Origin: Nephrocerus scutellatus
Taxonomy: Eukaryota > Arthropoda > Insecta > Diptera > Pipunculidae
DNA length: 64,000 nucleotides
Reading direction: 5' to 3'
Assembly: GCA_947095585.1 (NCBI GenBank)
Contig: OX352762.1
Location: 92,850,249-92,914,248 of the forward strand
The notes under the pieces are model-generated. The model was not told the DNA's origin and searched no databases. It saw nothing but the letters and a program-made list of their open reading frames with translations. Shown here in pieces: positions 51,401 to 58,690 of the stretch. A program made the position numbers and the translations under genes. Each line of letters opens with the position of its first letter. Position 1 is the stretch's first letter.

Positions 51401-54400
51401 AACGGGCTTTGGGAAGTGGGTTCCTCGTTACAATCCACAAGCATGCAAACCTCATGCTCATAGACATCTCCTCTTTGCCACTCCTTCTTCCTAACGCGCC
51501 CACGCTGTGTTAAGAATAAAACGGAACATTATAAGGGTGCGAACCTTTTTATGAGTGCACATAAAAGAAAATGAAATTCTGACGCATTTTTACTTCTTTA
51601 TGTTAAAACAATAAACATTGCGCTGCTGACCCACTCATCGCCATCAGAGTTAAATTGTTCTGAGTTTATTTTTACTTACACAATTGTTTATTAACAGCTC
51701 TCAGAGACCTTCTTAAAAAATACAAAATTCTTGTACTAAGCAACGAAAAACATAACAAAGCTTCAAATCAAGAACGCATCTATTCTTGAGAAAAATTTCC
51801 CACTCTCGAGTGGAATTTTTGTGTTTACCACATGTTCGTCGCAGGGTAAAGTCGTAGAGTATTATCTACAGCGCCGTATACATAGCTTGTGTGATTGAAT
51901 TGAATTGCTCTTGAAAATACGGGAAGTAGCGTTCGTCCCCACAGTTGCTTTTATTTATAGAATTCCAATGAATGAATCAGGAAATTCTTCTCCTATGACG
52001 ATGATTATGATGATGATGATGCCTGCAGTCTGAAGCAGCGAACTATGAAAAAATTTACGTAATTTGTGTGGAAGTCAAGGGTGGCTTACTTCCTTCCTTC
52101 CTTACCCATTATTTTATTGAGTGCATATTTAGTATTTAATTTAAACGCGCTTTTCATTAGCTACCTATTGCGTTTTCATTTGAGTAGAGTTGAGTTTGTC
52201 TGTTTACGTGAAACGTGAAACAAATGCATAATATCCACTTGAACAATAATCATTACTCTCAATTGAAGTTGGAGTGCTCACACAGGGAAATTACTTAATA
52301 GAACTGAGTAGTTGCCCAAGGATGCGGGTTTATATCCACGAAATGGGAAAGCGAACAGATAGGTTACCTCTTTTAATCTTAACGAAAGCATTTGTTTTGT
52401 CTATGTTTATGTGCAGCTAAAGCTGGGTGAAAGCTTTGCTTTATGCTCAGAGGAAAACTGTCAGCATAGGTAATAATACAAAGGAAGCCGGGCCGCGCAG
52501 ACCGACCGGAAGTTTGATGGTGGACAGAACTGAGCTGAGCTAAGCAGTATCTACGAAGGCAAATGTGAAATTCAAAAGTAACAATGGAAAAATAAAAAAT
52601 TAAAAACTGTAGCTGTGTGTATCCTTCGTCCATTTATTTAATTACTTTTCTGCAACTACTACATTTGGATTCCTCTAATGAATCTTGTCGCAGAGAGTTT
52701 AGCACAGTGCAGCGCTTGCGAGCTCTGCCCCTAATTGAAGGTAACTGAAGTGCATATTCGTAGGAAATTTTAAATGCTTGTAACGTAATATCTCACTCAC
52801 CAGGGACCAACTTTTATGTATCCGATTACCCGCCTGCTTGTTGTTCGTGAGAATTCCCTCACGTAGTGCAGTACAGCATTCGCTGTTCAAACCAAAAACA
52901 AGAGGGTGGAGAAGAAGGAGTGCTTTGTATATTCAAATCTTAATTAAAATCCGATAGCGAATATCGATATGTACGACGACGCTGCATTAATTCCACACAC
53001 TTCCTCTTTATTTTTTTTTATTTACATCCATTTCCTTACATAAAAACTTGTTTTGTTAATAGCTAATCCAGAGCACCTTGCATGCACGCAAAATGAGTAG
53101 GTACATAATGGCAAATAAAATAGGTCATTAGTCTTAGCTTCAGCTTTTTAATGTTGATAAACAATCAGCTAGAGAGTTAGAGTTTTGATTCTTGGGAATG
53201 AATTAAATAGCCGGCGCCCACATTAAGTCAAACACAGCGGGGTCTATATATAAACGTATTTATGTACATTTTTGAACGGGGTATAAGAACTGGAAGCAAC
53301 ACACACAATACAATAGGGGTGCCGTAAAAGTTTTTGGTAAAAGTGATATAAAAATTTTTTCATCAAAAATTGCTTTATTGCTTTTCAAAATATTCGCCTT
53401 TAAGATCTAGACACTTTTGCATAAGCGATTCGATTGTTTTCGCGATATGTACGTCACCAATAAGTTTTAACGCGCGGTTCTGAACTCTGTCTAGTAGATG
53501 CAATGTGGTCTTGGGAGCACCTGCCCAAACAATGCAGTTGTATTCAAGTTTAGGGCGAATATACACCGAATGCACCGTTTTAGGAAACCTAAGCATCTCG
53601 CAGCATTTTTGGCGATGGCAAATATGTGGTCATTTCAACGAAGCTTGTTGTTGACACACATACCGAGAATTGAGAGTTTTTCAGTTTCTTTGATGCAAGA
53701 TCCATTCATGGATAAAGGTTGGGGGTTTAAATTACGCTTAGACGACAAAAGACAGTATTGGGTTTTAGAAGCGTTATTATGTAGACCCACCTTGTTATGC
53801 TGTCATGGTCAGAATTTAACGTGCTTAACATACGTTGTTGTTCAAGTTCCACATGTATACACAGTGTAAAATTTCAAAAAAATCGGGTAATTTTATTTTA
53901 AATTTGTATTGGAGCACCACAAACCCGGGGCCCGATCACTTTCAAATTTAAAAAGAAAGTATTGTCACCGGAAATACACATGTGTACAAAATTTCACGAA
54001 AATCGGGCTTTGGGAAGTGGGTTAAAAATTGATCAGAAAGTCTGACCAGCCAGCCAGCCACGTGCACGCGAAGTTAATATAGAGAATTAAAAAATGCTAT
54101 GTTGGACTAGACATTCACAACATTTCAGCTCTCTAGGTTGTGTGGAAGGTGTTTAAAAAGGACCACAAAGTGGTCGAAAATACAGACAAAAAGGGATCAA
54201 GTCTCAAGTTAAATAAAAGTTTTTAAAAACAATGTTGCGATGCGAACTGACAGATAACTTTTTAGAAACATAACCTCCAAAAATGTTAAACTTTTTGACA
54301 GACACAGTTTTGCATCGGAAAACATTAGTATTACCATTTTCTAAAAACATTTACGGCAGCCCTCGTACAACACATACAAAGGTCTCACTATTCGATCGGC

Positions 54401-55150
54401 TGCTATGTCAGATCGCCAGATGATTCTTTTTGGAAGTCTGGCGTTGTGTTGTCTCTTGTCTGCATTGGTTTTATTTAGAGTTTGTCAACCTAACTCCAAC
54501 TCACATTAGCACAGCCGAACTTGCAGTTACGAAAATAATATAAAGGGAGGAGGCAAAGAATAAATTACCAAAATCCAAAAAAGTCCACTAGACGACAGAA
54601 AAGAGAAAAATAAGATGAGCCCAAGTGTGATATCATACGGAAAAGGCATACCGATGATTGTCTCTGATGTTGGATGACTAATCCAGATTTCAGATTTACA
54701 GAAGGACAAACAGCATGGCGCTCCCATGAGTCGTCGTTGTTAAATTTGTCGAGTAAATTTTTGCAAATCCGCTGATTGTGATTTATGAGGCTCAGTGGCA
54801 CGAAAGCGTACTGCAAGGCCCGCAAATAAAAGAAAATAACCCTGACCAGTCTTATTATTAGTACAGATAGCGCTGTTGACAAAAGCGACAATAAATTCAT
54901 TATTTGATAATAATTTTACAAAAGAATTTCTTAAGCCATCAGTTAAGGCGATCGCTAACGCAAATCTCAAGAGGTGCTTTAGCAGTGAAACTGCGCCTAG
55001 TCCGCCCATAACACCACGTTCAGTGTAATGAACTCTTGAGAACACTCAATGAGTCTCCTCCTTTCGTGACCAATTGTTGCGACATTCCTCGAGAGTCCAA
55101 TTGGGTGACTGAAAAACTCCTGCTGCTGCTGAAGTACACTTACCCATCAT
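24268..55150 (-). CDS. Ack-like (PR2-type) non-receptor tyrosine kinase, whole gene model
   Basis: Thirteen coding exons on the minus strand: 55150-55144, 46407-46338, 46270-45883, 45808-45507, 45439-45299, 45236-45077, 45011-44689, 44626-44473, 44410-43545, 43479-43233, 38078-36144, 26340-24526, 24456-24268. They sum to 6597 nt, an exact 2198 codons plus stop. Domain order is that of ACK kinases: N-terminal SAM-like region, kinase (about 130-400), SH3 (about 404-458), CRIB (484-500), long disordered tail, C-terminal UBA-like helices. ACKs are Cdc42-GTP effectors acting at the membrane, on endocytic structures and downstream of receptors. The fly Ack-like/PR2 branch is favoured over Ack because a CRIB is present; this point is inference. 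Introns 1, 10 and 11 (8.7, 5.2 and 9.8 kb) carry nearly all the transposons; the rest are 51-73 bp, apart from the 119-bp intron between exons 11 and... see block entries for the exact ends. Confidence 0.9.
24526..26340 (-). CDS. Ack-like exon 12, disordered tail
   Basis: Phase 0 at both ends (605 codons), acceptor TTTCAG ending at 26341, donor GAT|GTAAGT at 24525. Starts [18 protein letters not shown], a helical and conserved-looking block. Then come histidine clusters ([15 protein letters not shown]), a [18 protein letters not shown] proline/basic motif and Ser/Thr-rich low complexity. It contains a 17-residue tandem duplication (see repeat). The open frame extends 219 nt upstream of the acceptor into the intron through a GAT microsatellite; I treat that as fortuitous. 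Confidence 0.85.
24674..24775 (-). repeat. 51-bp tandem duplication within Ack-like exon 12
   Basis: Two adjacent 51-bp copies (24674-24724 and 24725-24775) differing at about one or two positions. They encode two copies of [16 protein letters not shown](N/T). The near identity indicates a recent slippage or unequal-crossover event that keeps the frame. Confidence 0.9.
26341..27074. other. Start of Ack-like intron 11 (3' side)
   Basis: Contains a GAT/ATG microsatellite at about 26381-26402. Otherwise AT-rich, no gene. Confidence 0.4.
27075..29040 (+). mobile_element. LINE (outer copy) interrupted by a second LINE
   Basis: 27075-27310 encodes [20 protein letters not shown] and [12 protein letters not shown] (reverse transcriptase). 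The same element resumes at 28864 with [20 protein letters not shown] and runs to about 29040. Compared with the copy at 39123-40030, the two halves are contiguous at the same point, so the material between is an insertion. RTE-like, + strand, decayed. Confidence 0.82.
27311..28855 (+). mobile_element. Inner LINE copy nested in the 27-29 kb LINE, 5'-truncated
   Basis: Flanked by an 8-bp duplication gcatagag (27303-27310 and 28856-28863). Encodes, with frame breaks: [65 protein letters not shown] (the YADD catalytic box) and the C-terminal [27 protein letters not shown] and [14 protein letters not shown]. It ends in a GAA-rich tail (aaagaaagaagaagaa), as RTE-like elements end in simple repeats. 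A stop at 27691-27693 and further frameshifts make it inactive. Confidence 0.85.
29041..30697. other. AT-rich intron DNA
   Basis: Within Ack-like intron 11. Long A/T runs, no ORF or terminal-repeat structure recognised. Confidence 0.4.
30700..31887 (+). mobile_element. Tc1/mariner-superfamily element, full ends, dead transposase
   Basis: Ends aagggtgggcaat (30700) and attgcccaccctt (to 31887), an inverted repeat, each flanked by TA (30698-30699 and 31888-31889). Interior pieces: [20 protein letters not shown] with [13 protein letters not shown] (N-terminal helix-turn-helix of a DUF4817-type transposase), then [19 protein letters not shown] (first catalytic Asp region), [11 protein letters not shown], and [16 protein letters not shown] (the second acidic block). 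Several stops and frameshifts. 1188 bp. Confidence 0.85.
31890..32430. mobile_element. MITE with ~30-bp TIRs, abutting the previous element
   Basis: Starts caaggtgcagcaaaagtaat (31890) and ends with its complement attacttttgccacaccttg (32430), flanked by TA (31888-31889 and 32431-32432). No coding capacity. Near 32062-32360 it contains a second small inverted structure (ctctcacaataa... / ...tttcatgtgagagcg) related to the 35572-35727 MITE. Confidence 0.78.
32458..33145 (+). mobile_element. Internally deleted mariner
   Basis: TIR cgagggatgattgaaaagtt (32458) and its inverse at 33122-33145, flanked by TA on both sides (32456-32457, 33146-33147). The remaining coding piece reads [15 protein letters not shown] and later [14 protein letters not shown], the C-terminal part of a mariner transposase in which the catalytic core is gone. 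688 bp; a non-autonomous derivative. Confidence 0.8.
33148..34774. other. AT-rich intron DNA
   Basis: Part of Ack-like intron 11. The ORF at 33431-33700 has no family resemblance and is treated as chance. No terminal repeats recognised. Confidence 0.35.
34788..35048 (+). mobile_element. tRNA-derived SINE with 13-bp target duplication
   Basis: The left end contains perfect pol III boxes: A box tggctcagtgg (34795-34805) and B box ggttcgaatcc (34838-34848). A non-tRNA body and an (att)-type tail follow. The element is flanked by ttgcgaataaatg on both sides (34775-34787 and 35049-35061). The body tail (ggccttggaccgcaatggtc) also occurs, reversed, at 39085-39122, probably the 3' end shared with a partner LINE. 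It is not a functional tRNA: no cloverleaf can be completed after the B box. Confidence 0.88.
35572..35727. mobile_element. Short MITE with terminal inverted repeats
   Basis: aagggagctctcacaatgga... ends ...gtttttccattatgagatta. The family also occurs at 9488-9580 and inside 31890-32430. No ORF. Confidence 0.6.
36042..38078 (-). CDS. Ack-like exon 11, with a read-through alternative C terminus
   Basis: Starts in phase 0 after an acceptor at 38079 (ATCCAAG|CGT). Encodes a 645-residue disordered segment rich in Ser, Arg and Asn, with [16 protein letters not shown], a Gly-Gly stretch, an Ala run and a proline tract ([15 protein letters not shown]) that could bind SH3 or EVH1 domains. The constitutive model splices at AAG|GTAAAG (36144/36143) to 26340. 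If that donor is skipped, the frame continues 33 codons to a TAA at 36042-36044 (tail ends [11 protein letters not shown]), giving a 1564-aa isoform without the UBA end. The extra tail is acidic and looks like genuine coding sequence. Confidence 0.82.
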   Translation of the reverse strand, partial: RFRSLNEIESCYNNSDIRIPLFDKECSDYCFERSREILSRPFAVDISPPRQHLSTGGMADEERCGSISERRSQGRDMIGENLIDIENTLKALNLDFIHTYSELDKTDSAETLLNEKFSHIVSSLEGEISSATSTAAGSLKSSGIYEFGNGVQTKFDFSAAASHLDKHLQYVNSHSAHYVDKIDDKRSSTPDTGFASRETNLSLSRRSSQKSSYSPQDSYFSPKDISFSGSCYMSLKNEQHPISSGGGGVGGCGVAGIQHKDAVGKINSASSCSPVKNVNTSSNSIYSHSHMQNVGGNISSSHRQRSMSFTENYNLKSPVLSEPQHRPSARRTNSQYSHRSTGSFRNNTRRPSGNIMSYKPRSIKARTLRRLSYNPIILDSSSSSSAEESNFDRSIAHSECDIRSRVSISSRRRRQYVTRKAVSASQDECAAAQEKIYGSNASIKSAPHYNYGNEMQQRRYRRGTTQDNHDFPYEQQPSYDEKIYDFGGRGPGNNYGNNHLIKPPRTFAMNGNAVYAGASAAATRNSMFHEFDVSKLTGKSPTSNNFFNSAQSPPPVTPPPPPPPPPPQIDTSRTAPPSSLPLILPLASSVGTAAAAAAANQTANVAPGFHWPEKIHASTVKQNEILWRQQRAASVQSSTLFSSLKVKPAFSSDSSSSDTEEFEFRKDFLPHIPPSPAP
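38274..38335. repeat. GGT-rich microsatellite
   Basis: Runs of ggt/gggt interrupted by aat in Ack-like intron 10. A CA run follows at about 38507-38522. Confidence 0.8.
38985..39122 (-). repeat. SINE/LINE 3'-tail fragment
   Basis: The reverse complement contains gttaggccttggaccgcaac followed by a (att)n tail, matching the 3' part of the SINE at 34788-35048. The upstream part (ggattcaaaatttatcacaa) resembles the satellite tail. Truncated. Confidence 0.6.
39123..40030 (+). mobile_element. LINE reverse transcriptase copy (same family as 27 kb)
   Basis: [38 protein letters not shown], a stop, [58 protein letters not shown]. Then the YADD region is missing: the frame passes straight to the C-terminal RWRV-type domain near 39900-40000. 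Internally deleted, decayed, on the sense strand of this window. Confidence 0.8.
40249..40475. mobile_element. MITE, 227 bp
   Basis: Left end ctgttttttttttattcaac, right end gttgaataaaaaaacacag, inverted to each other. Subterminal motifs (accccagagtgtaaagt / ...agagtaaaattacccc) are partly mirrored. No ORF. Confidence 0.65.
41641..42896 (+). mobile_element. Complete but dead mariner in Ack-like intron 10
   Basis: TIRs of about 30 bp (cgagagtagtcccggaagta at 41641; its inverse ending at 42896), TA on both sides (41639-41640, 42897-42898). 1256 bp, the normal mariner length. Interior reading (with breaks) includes [20 protein letters not shown] (helix-turn-helix region), [11 protein letters not shown], and late pieces equivalent to the catalytic core; many stops. 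Fossil only. Confidence 0.88.
42899..43232. other. Intron 10, 3' end of exon 10 side
   Basis: AT-rich, no ORF, directly next to the donor CAG|GTAAGT at 43232. Confidence 0.4.
43233..46407 (-). CDS. Ack-like exons 2-10: SAM-like, kinase, SH3 and CRIB block
   Basis: Residues 3-60 form the SAM-like N-terminal helix region ([34 protein letters not shown]). Kinase features: glycine loop LGTGEFGIV (about 136-144), VAIK lysine K161, HRDLAARN (255-262, catalytic D257), DFG (275-277), activation-loop DYY (287-289), WCAPE (303-307). All catalytic residues are intact, so an active tyrosine kinase is expected. The SH3 region contains [20 protein letters not shown]. The CRIB reads [15 protein letters not shown] (484-498), matching the I-S-x-P-x-x-F-x-H-x-x-H-x-G consensus. 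Exons 9 and 10 encode Ser/Asn-rich linker with [11 protein letters not shown]. Short introns (51-73 bp here, up to 88 bp) separate them. Confidence 0.92.
46530..46800 (+). pseudogene. LINE endonuclease fragment
   Basis: The plus-strand frame reads [17 protein letters not shown] and then [15 protein letters not shown] is the conserved catalytic motif of LINE apurinic endonucleases. Short and truncated. A second fragment of the LINE family discussed at 57595 lies at 46960-47080 on the other strand. Confidence 0.6.
47255..47405. repeat. Single unit of the ~120-bp array family
   Basis: gccccaaattttaatagaaa, cacatgtgtgcaaagtttga, aggaagtgggttaaaaattg and gaacttaatatagagaatta in order, as in the array ends at 1140-1250. 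Confidence 0.7.
47406..48539. other. Intron 1 of Ack-like, no feature recognised
   Basis: AT-rich, no ORF of interest. Confidence 0.35.
48540..49300 (+). mobile_element. LINE endonuclease domain, 5' end of the 27/39-kb family
   Basis: Reads with breaks: [56 protein letters not shown], and then a segment (caaatcgacacgaggcgatc) that also occurs in the 39123 copy just before its reverse transcriptase. Thus the EN part and the RT part of the same family sit separately in this intron. Frame broken. Confidence 0.75.
49447..50243 (+). mobile_element. Mariner, 5' part and internally deleted
   Basis: TA then cgaggagtgccgtaaatgtt (TIR). The ORF 49622-50059 encodes [20 protein letters not shown], an HTH region with [13 protein letters not shown], and [17 protein letters not shown]. 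Then, in another frame, [14 protein letters not shown] (the first catalytic Asp, D in TGDE) and a jump to [15 protein letters not shown]. The catalytic core between them is deleted, and the 3' end is missing: the element stops where the 120-bp repeat array begins. Confidence 0.82.
50243..51425. repeat. Second ~120-bp tandem array
   Basis: Same unit as at 86-1720, about 8-9 copies, with gttgtccatcgg-type motifs near 50817, 50895, 51015, 51136 and 51243. Joined to mariner DNA on the left and to a LINE 3' end on the right. Confidence 0.85.
51425..51570 (+). mobile_element. LINE 3'-end fragment
   Basis: catagacatctcctctttgc, cctaacgcgcccacgctgtg, ttataagggtgcgaaccttt: the forward-strand version of the 3' end seen reversed at 57640-57720. 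5'-truncated. Confidence 0.65.
51571..53310. other. Intron 1 of Ack-like, no recognised gene
   Basis: Contains an ATG/GAT microsatellite near 51995-52022. ORFs at 52379-52633 and 52699-52890 have no recognisable features. Confidence 0.35.
53317..53850 (-). mobile_element. Chimera: mariner 3' end fused to a LINE reverse-transcriptase fragment
   Basis: 53317-53430 (minus strand) reads [17 protein letters not shown] and stop, the C terminus of a mariner transposase, with a TIR (gtgccgtaaaagtttttggt). At 53431 the sequence changes to the LINE of 57595-58690 ([32 protein letters not shown]). Both are on the same strand, and the junction is inside a 10-bp shared word cgattcgatt. A 40-bp deletion removes part of the LINE near 53570. 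Confidence 0.75.
53865..54090. repeat. Units of the ~120-bp repeat family
   Basis: tttgtattggagcaccacaa, cccgatcactttcaaattta, gggctttgggaagtgggtta, and cgaagttaatatagagaatt. Confidence 0.7.
54100..54365 (-). mobile_element. 5' end of a second mariner, same family as 49447
   Basis: The minus strand begins (at 54365, after TA) cgagggctgccgtaaatg and continues aacatttttggaggttatgt, matching 49447-49600. Only the non-coding 5' end remains. Confidence 0.75.
54368..55143. other. Intron 1 of Ack-like next to exon 1
   Basis: No recognised element. An ORF at 54740-55045 (minus) is uncharacterised and probably chance. The GTAAGT donor begins at 55143. Confidence 0.35.
55144..55150 (-). CDS. Ack-like first coding exon (7 nt: ATGATGG)
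   Basis: Minus strand reads TAAGCAACATTCAAGATGATG, then G|GTAAGT. An in-frame TAA lies 12 nt before the ATG, so translation cannot start further upstream in this transcript. The phase-1 G joins AACCAGGACAAATC at 46407 to give [20 protein letters not shown], which aligns with the start of mammalian ACK1 type proteins (acidic, then L-L-x-E-x-x-L-Q-x-Y). The donor is a strong GGTAAGT. This places the promoter around 55.2-55.7 kb and makes intron 1 8736 bp long. Confidence 0.7.
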
Positions 55151-56100
55151 CTTGAATGTTGCTTACTATCGCAGTGATCCGTGCGTGCGCTTTGGTGCCG
55201 TCGACGTCTGGTCGTGCTCGTACCCCAACACCCAACTCAAGATCCAGCACTTCTGCAGACGTTTTTAAAATCCGATTGAAAATTATCCTGTCGTGTCTCT
55301 ATTCATTCAATTCTCACAAATTCACTTTTTCTCCTTTTTAATTCTCTATATTATTAGCTTTAATTTTCTTATTTTTATTTTATATTATTGTGCGGATAAA
55401 ACCACAACGTACTCGGTAAGAAACTGAATTTTTCACTGAAAAGCCATTTGACTATATTAATAAACTTTATTCGCACCTCTAGTTGTAAGCGCTGAGAATC
55501 GTTTTTACATATTAATAATTAGGAAAATTTATATTTTAGTTAACAGATCGATGAAGATACCACCACAATTCCACAAAACACTTGCACTTGAACCTGCGAC
55601 AACTGACATTTTACTTATCGTCGACGGGCTGCTGCAACTACAACGACTACGGCCATTTTCCAAAAAAACAAATAAAAAAAAAACAACATTCCAATTTGTT
55701 TAGTCGATGTTTTGCTTTTATCTCTTTCTTTTGTTTGGTAACGAACTGGATGATAGTATCGCAGTCGCTCTTCTACAAAATGCTGCTTAATTTCCAGTAT
55801 AAAACTTGTGTATAAAAGGAAGTGTTTTGAAAATAATGGGGAAAAAAGTTATGTAATCTATTTTTTTTTTGGTTTGGGAAATTGCTTTTGCTCAGTGTGA
55901 AAAAGGTGTGAATCTCTGATTTTATAAAAAGTAGAATAATCTACTTCAAGTTATAGTTGTAGTTAATTAATTTTTTTATTATTGGAATTGCGCTTTATAT
56001 AAATTTATAAATTGAAAAACTAAGGTCGAAATCGATAAGCGATACTAAAAATACGACTGCGTCTAAAGTCACTCTTTTGTTATTTTTCAACCCATCTGGG
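55151..56100 (-). promoter_or_regulatory. Presumed promoter and 5' UTR region of Ack-like
   Basis: Follows from the first coding exon at 55144-55150. Relatively GC-rich near 55160-55260 on an otherwise AT-rich background, with an in-frame stop just before the ATG. I see no clear TATA or initiator, so the transcription start is not placed. Confidence 0.35.
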
Positions 56101-56101
56101 T

Positions 56102-57455
56102 ACGAATTTAGGTCGCAAATGTGAAAAAACTCACCTGAGCGTGAGATGTCAGATCGTATATGTACGGAGTAGCATACAATTTATGTTGTGTGATGTTTTT
56201 TCTTTCTTTAGATTAGTGTAATTTTAATGACAGATTCTAGTACAAATTCTGAATCGGTTCGCTTTTGTCTCAGTTAGACGACAACTCGCGTACTCAAAAC
56301 TAGGTGAGATGTGAGAAAGTCTCACCAAAGTATTACTCTTTGTTTCCATCTCATATAAGAATAATGCTACAATAAAATTATTTGCTTGTTTGCATGTACA
56401 CGTATAGTGGCTTCAAAAAATGCTACAATAAATATGAGCCGAATTGAAGAGATAATGTTTTACGATTATTTAAGGTGATTTTCAAGGTCAGAACAAATCA
56501 AAATGGCGAAATTTGAAATTGAAGAGAAGGGTCGCACTGCAAACACCAAGAAGGAGGCAGAGAAAATTTAGAACATATGTTTTAGTGGGCGTTATAATTG
56601 TTTTTTTTTTATTAAAACTGATTGCGCCACGGCAATAAGGTACGCTAAGCCCTTTTTATAAAAAATAAGAATTAAATCAGAGAAATGTGATTTACAATAT
56701 ATCACAATCCTTACGGTTTCAAATTATTTTCTCTGAATTCTCCCTGATTCATTGAAAAAAGCAATACGGAAAAACAATCACGAAACTGTAACGACGCGAG
56801 TCCAATGCTTTAATGAATGGGTCATGGTCAAGGAAAACTACAAAAAACCTTGACCAAGAAAATATTACATAAACATAAGCATACGTAAGCCTTCGAAATA
56901 CTTGGAACCTCCATTGAAAAATTCGCAGGAACAAGCTGACTTATTTCTTGAAGGCCAACAACTCGATAGTGAATTGTACCGGATTCGTTTGTAGTACTAG
57001 GCCTAACAAATGAAAAAGGCACGCACAACTATCGAGCAGATAAGCTTCAACGCCAAACATTGCACCAAGGATGAGCGAAAAAGCTGGACTCCTCGTAGCT
57101 TGACCAATTTCACCGGAGAAACCTCCGATTCAGGTCTTTGATGAAAATTTGTAAATTTGGTTTTAAATGATTAAATTTGTATGATTTAAAAAACAATTAA
57201 AAAAAATAAAAATTCAGTTCCGAAAAACGACTATGACTACTAGCTTTGATCACCGAAATCATGAACGAAACCACACCTAATGCACTACCAAACTCAATAT
57301 TTAGAAGACATATTACCTTAAGAATCAGATGCAACAAAAACAGATGTTTTCTCATATACGATAACATGTTAAAAATCATACTACACAAAACATCTACTAA
57401 TACTACGAATTTGCGGTTAAGATGTGAGTTTTTCACATTTGCGACCAAAATTCGT
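56102..57455. mobile_element. TIR-bounded element of unknown class
   Basis: acgaatttaggtcgcaaatg plus tgaaaaaactcac at 56102-56134 is mirrored at 57424-57455 (gtgagtttttcacatttgcg...). About 1.35 kb between. No transposase motif recognised in any frame; interior ORFs are under 90 aa. Could be a decayed autonomous element or a large non-autonomous one. Confidence 0.5.
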
Positions 57456-57594
57456 GCCCTAAAGTCACAAAATTAAGTGATGATTTAAGGTGTAGTCATG
57501 AATGTAACCACCGATTTTGGTGGCTTAAGTCACTGTTACAAATGACGTTTAACACCGAATTTTATTTCGTTTTTTTTTTAAAGAAAAACCTGGC

Positions 57595-58690
57595 GCAGAT
57601 TGATTTTTTTTTTATTTTTTTTTATTTTTATAATGTACACACGCTAAAAGGGTTTGCACCCTTATAATGCTTAGCACATCGTGGGCGTTAGGAAATTAGG
57701 GAGAGGAAAGGATGAGATGTCTATGCACGCGTGTCTTAAACGACTGCAGATCATATAAATGCGGAAACACAGAATCAGGCAATTCATTCCACATAACTAT
57801 CGTAACATAACTATAAAGAAGGAATCTCTGAATTGGTTAGTACGTCCGAAGATAGGCTTAATGGTAGACCCATGAGCTCGAGTTGAGGCACGGGTATTAC
57901 GGATGGGTTGGAGAATGGGTGGGATGCATCTGGATATTTCTTTTGAACACCGCTTGTGGAAAAAGCGATAAAACAGTGCCAGGCAGGAAACATGCCTACG
58001 ATGTTCAACGATTCGATTGTTTTCGAGATATGTACGTCACCAATAAGTTTTAACGAGCGGTTCTGAACTCTGTCTAGTAGATGCAATGGTGTCTTGGGAG
58101 CACCTGCCCAGACAATGCAGTTGTATTCAAGTTTAGGGCGAATATACGCCTTGTAAATAGTAGCCAGATCTGAAGGAGTGAAGTACATCTTGCACCGTTT
58201 TAGGAAACCTAAGCAACTCGCAGCATTTTTGGCGATGGCAAATATGTGGTCATTTCAACGAAGCTTGTTGTTGACACACATACCGAGAATTGAGAGTTTT
58301 TCAGTTTCTTAGATCCAAGACCCATTCATGGATAAAGGTTGGGGGTTTAAATTACGCTTAGACGACAAAAGACAGCATTGGGTTTTAGAAGCGTTAAATT
58401 CAACTCTATTATGTAGACCCACCTTGTTATGCTGTCAAGGTCAGAATTTAACGTGCTTAACATACGTTGTTGTTCAAATTCCACTTGTGCCGAAGAGGGG
58501 CGCGCAGAAAGCGAGAAGTCATATGAAAAGCTAAGAGCACTGTCGTCAGCAAAGGAATGGATTGGATTAGAGGTGGTGGATAGGAGATCATTAATGAAAA
58601 TCAGAAAGAGTGTCGGAGATAAAACAGAGCCTTAAGGAACACCGGCGTTTATGCGGTGGACATTGGATTTGATCCGTCCAATACGACCTG
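57595..58690 (-). mobile_element. LINE 3' half (RT thumb and C terminus)
   Basis: Minus strand: [102 protein letters not shown]. These are typical for the C-terminal part of CR1/jockey-like reverse transcriptases. A 3' UTR (gcaaacccttttagcgtgtg) and an A-rich tail (57595-57640) follow. 5'-truncated at about 58690. Sibling fragments at 46960-47080, 53431-53850 and 51425-51570. Confidence 0.82.

Noticed and set aside
54565..55045. Two overlapping minus-strand ORFs of about 100 aa near Ack-like exon 1
   Set aside because: No motif, no splice-compatible context with the kinase exons, located inside intron 1.
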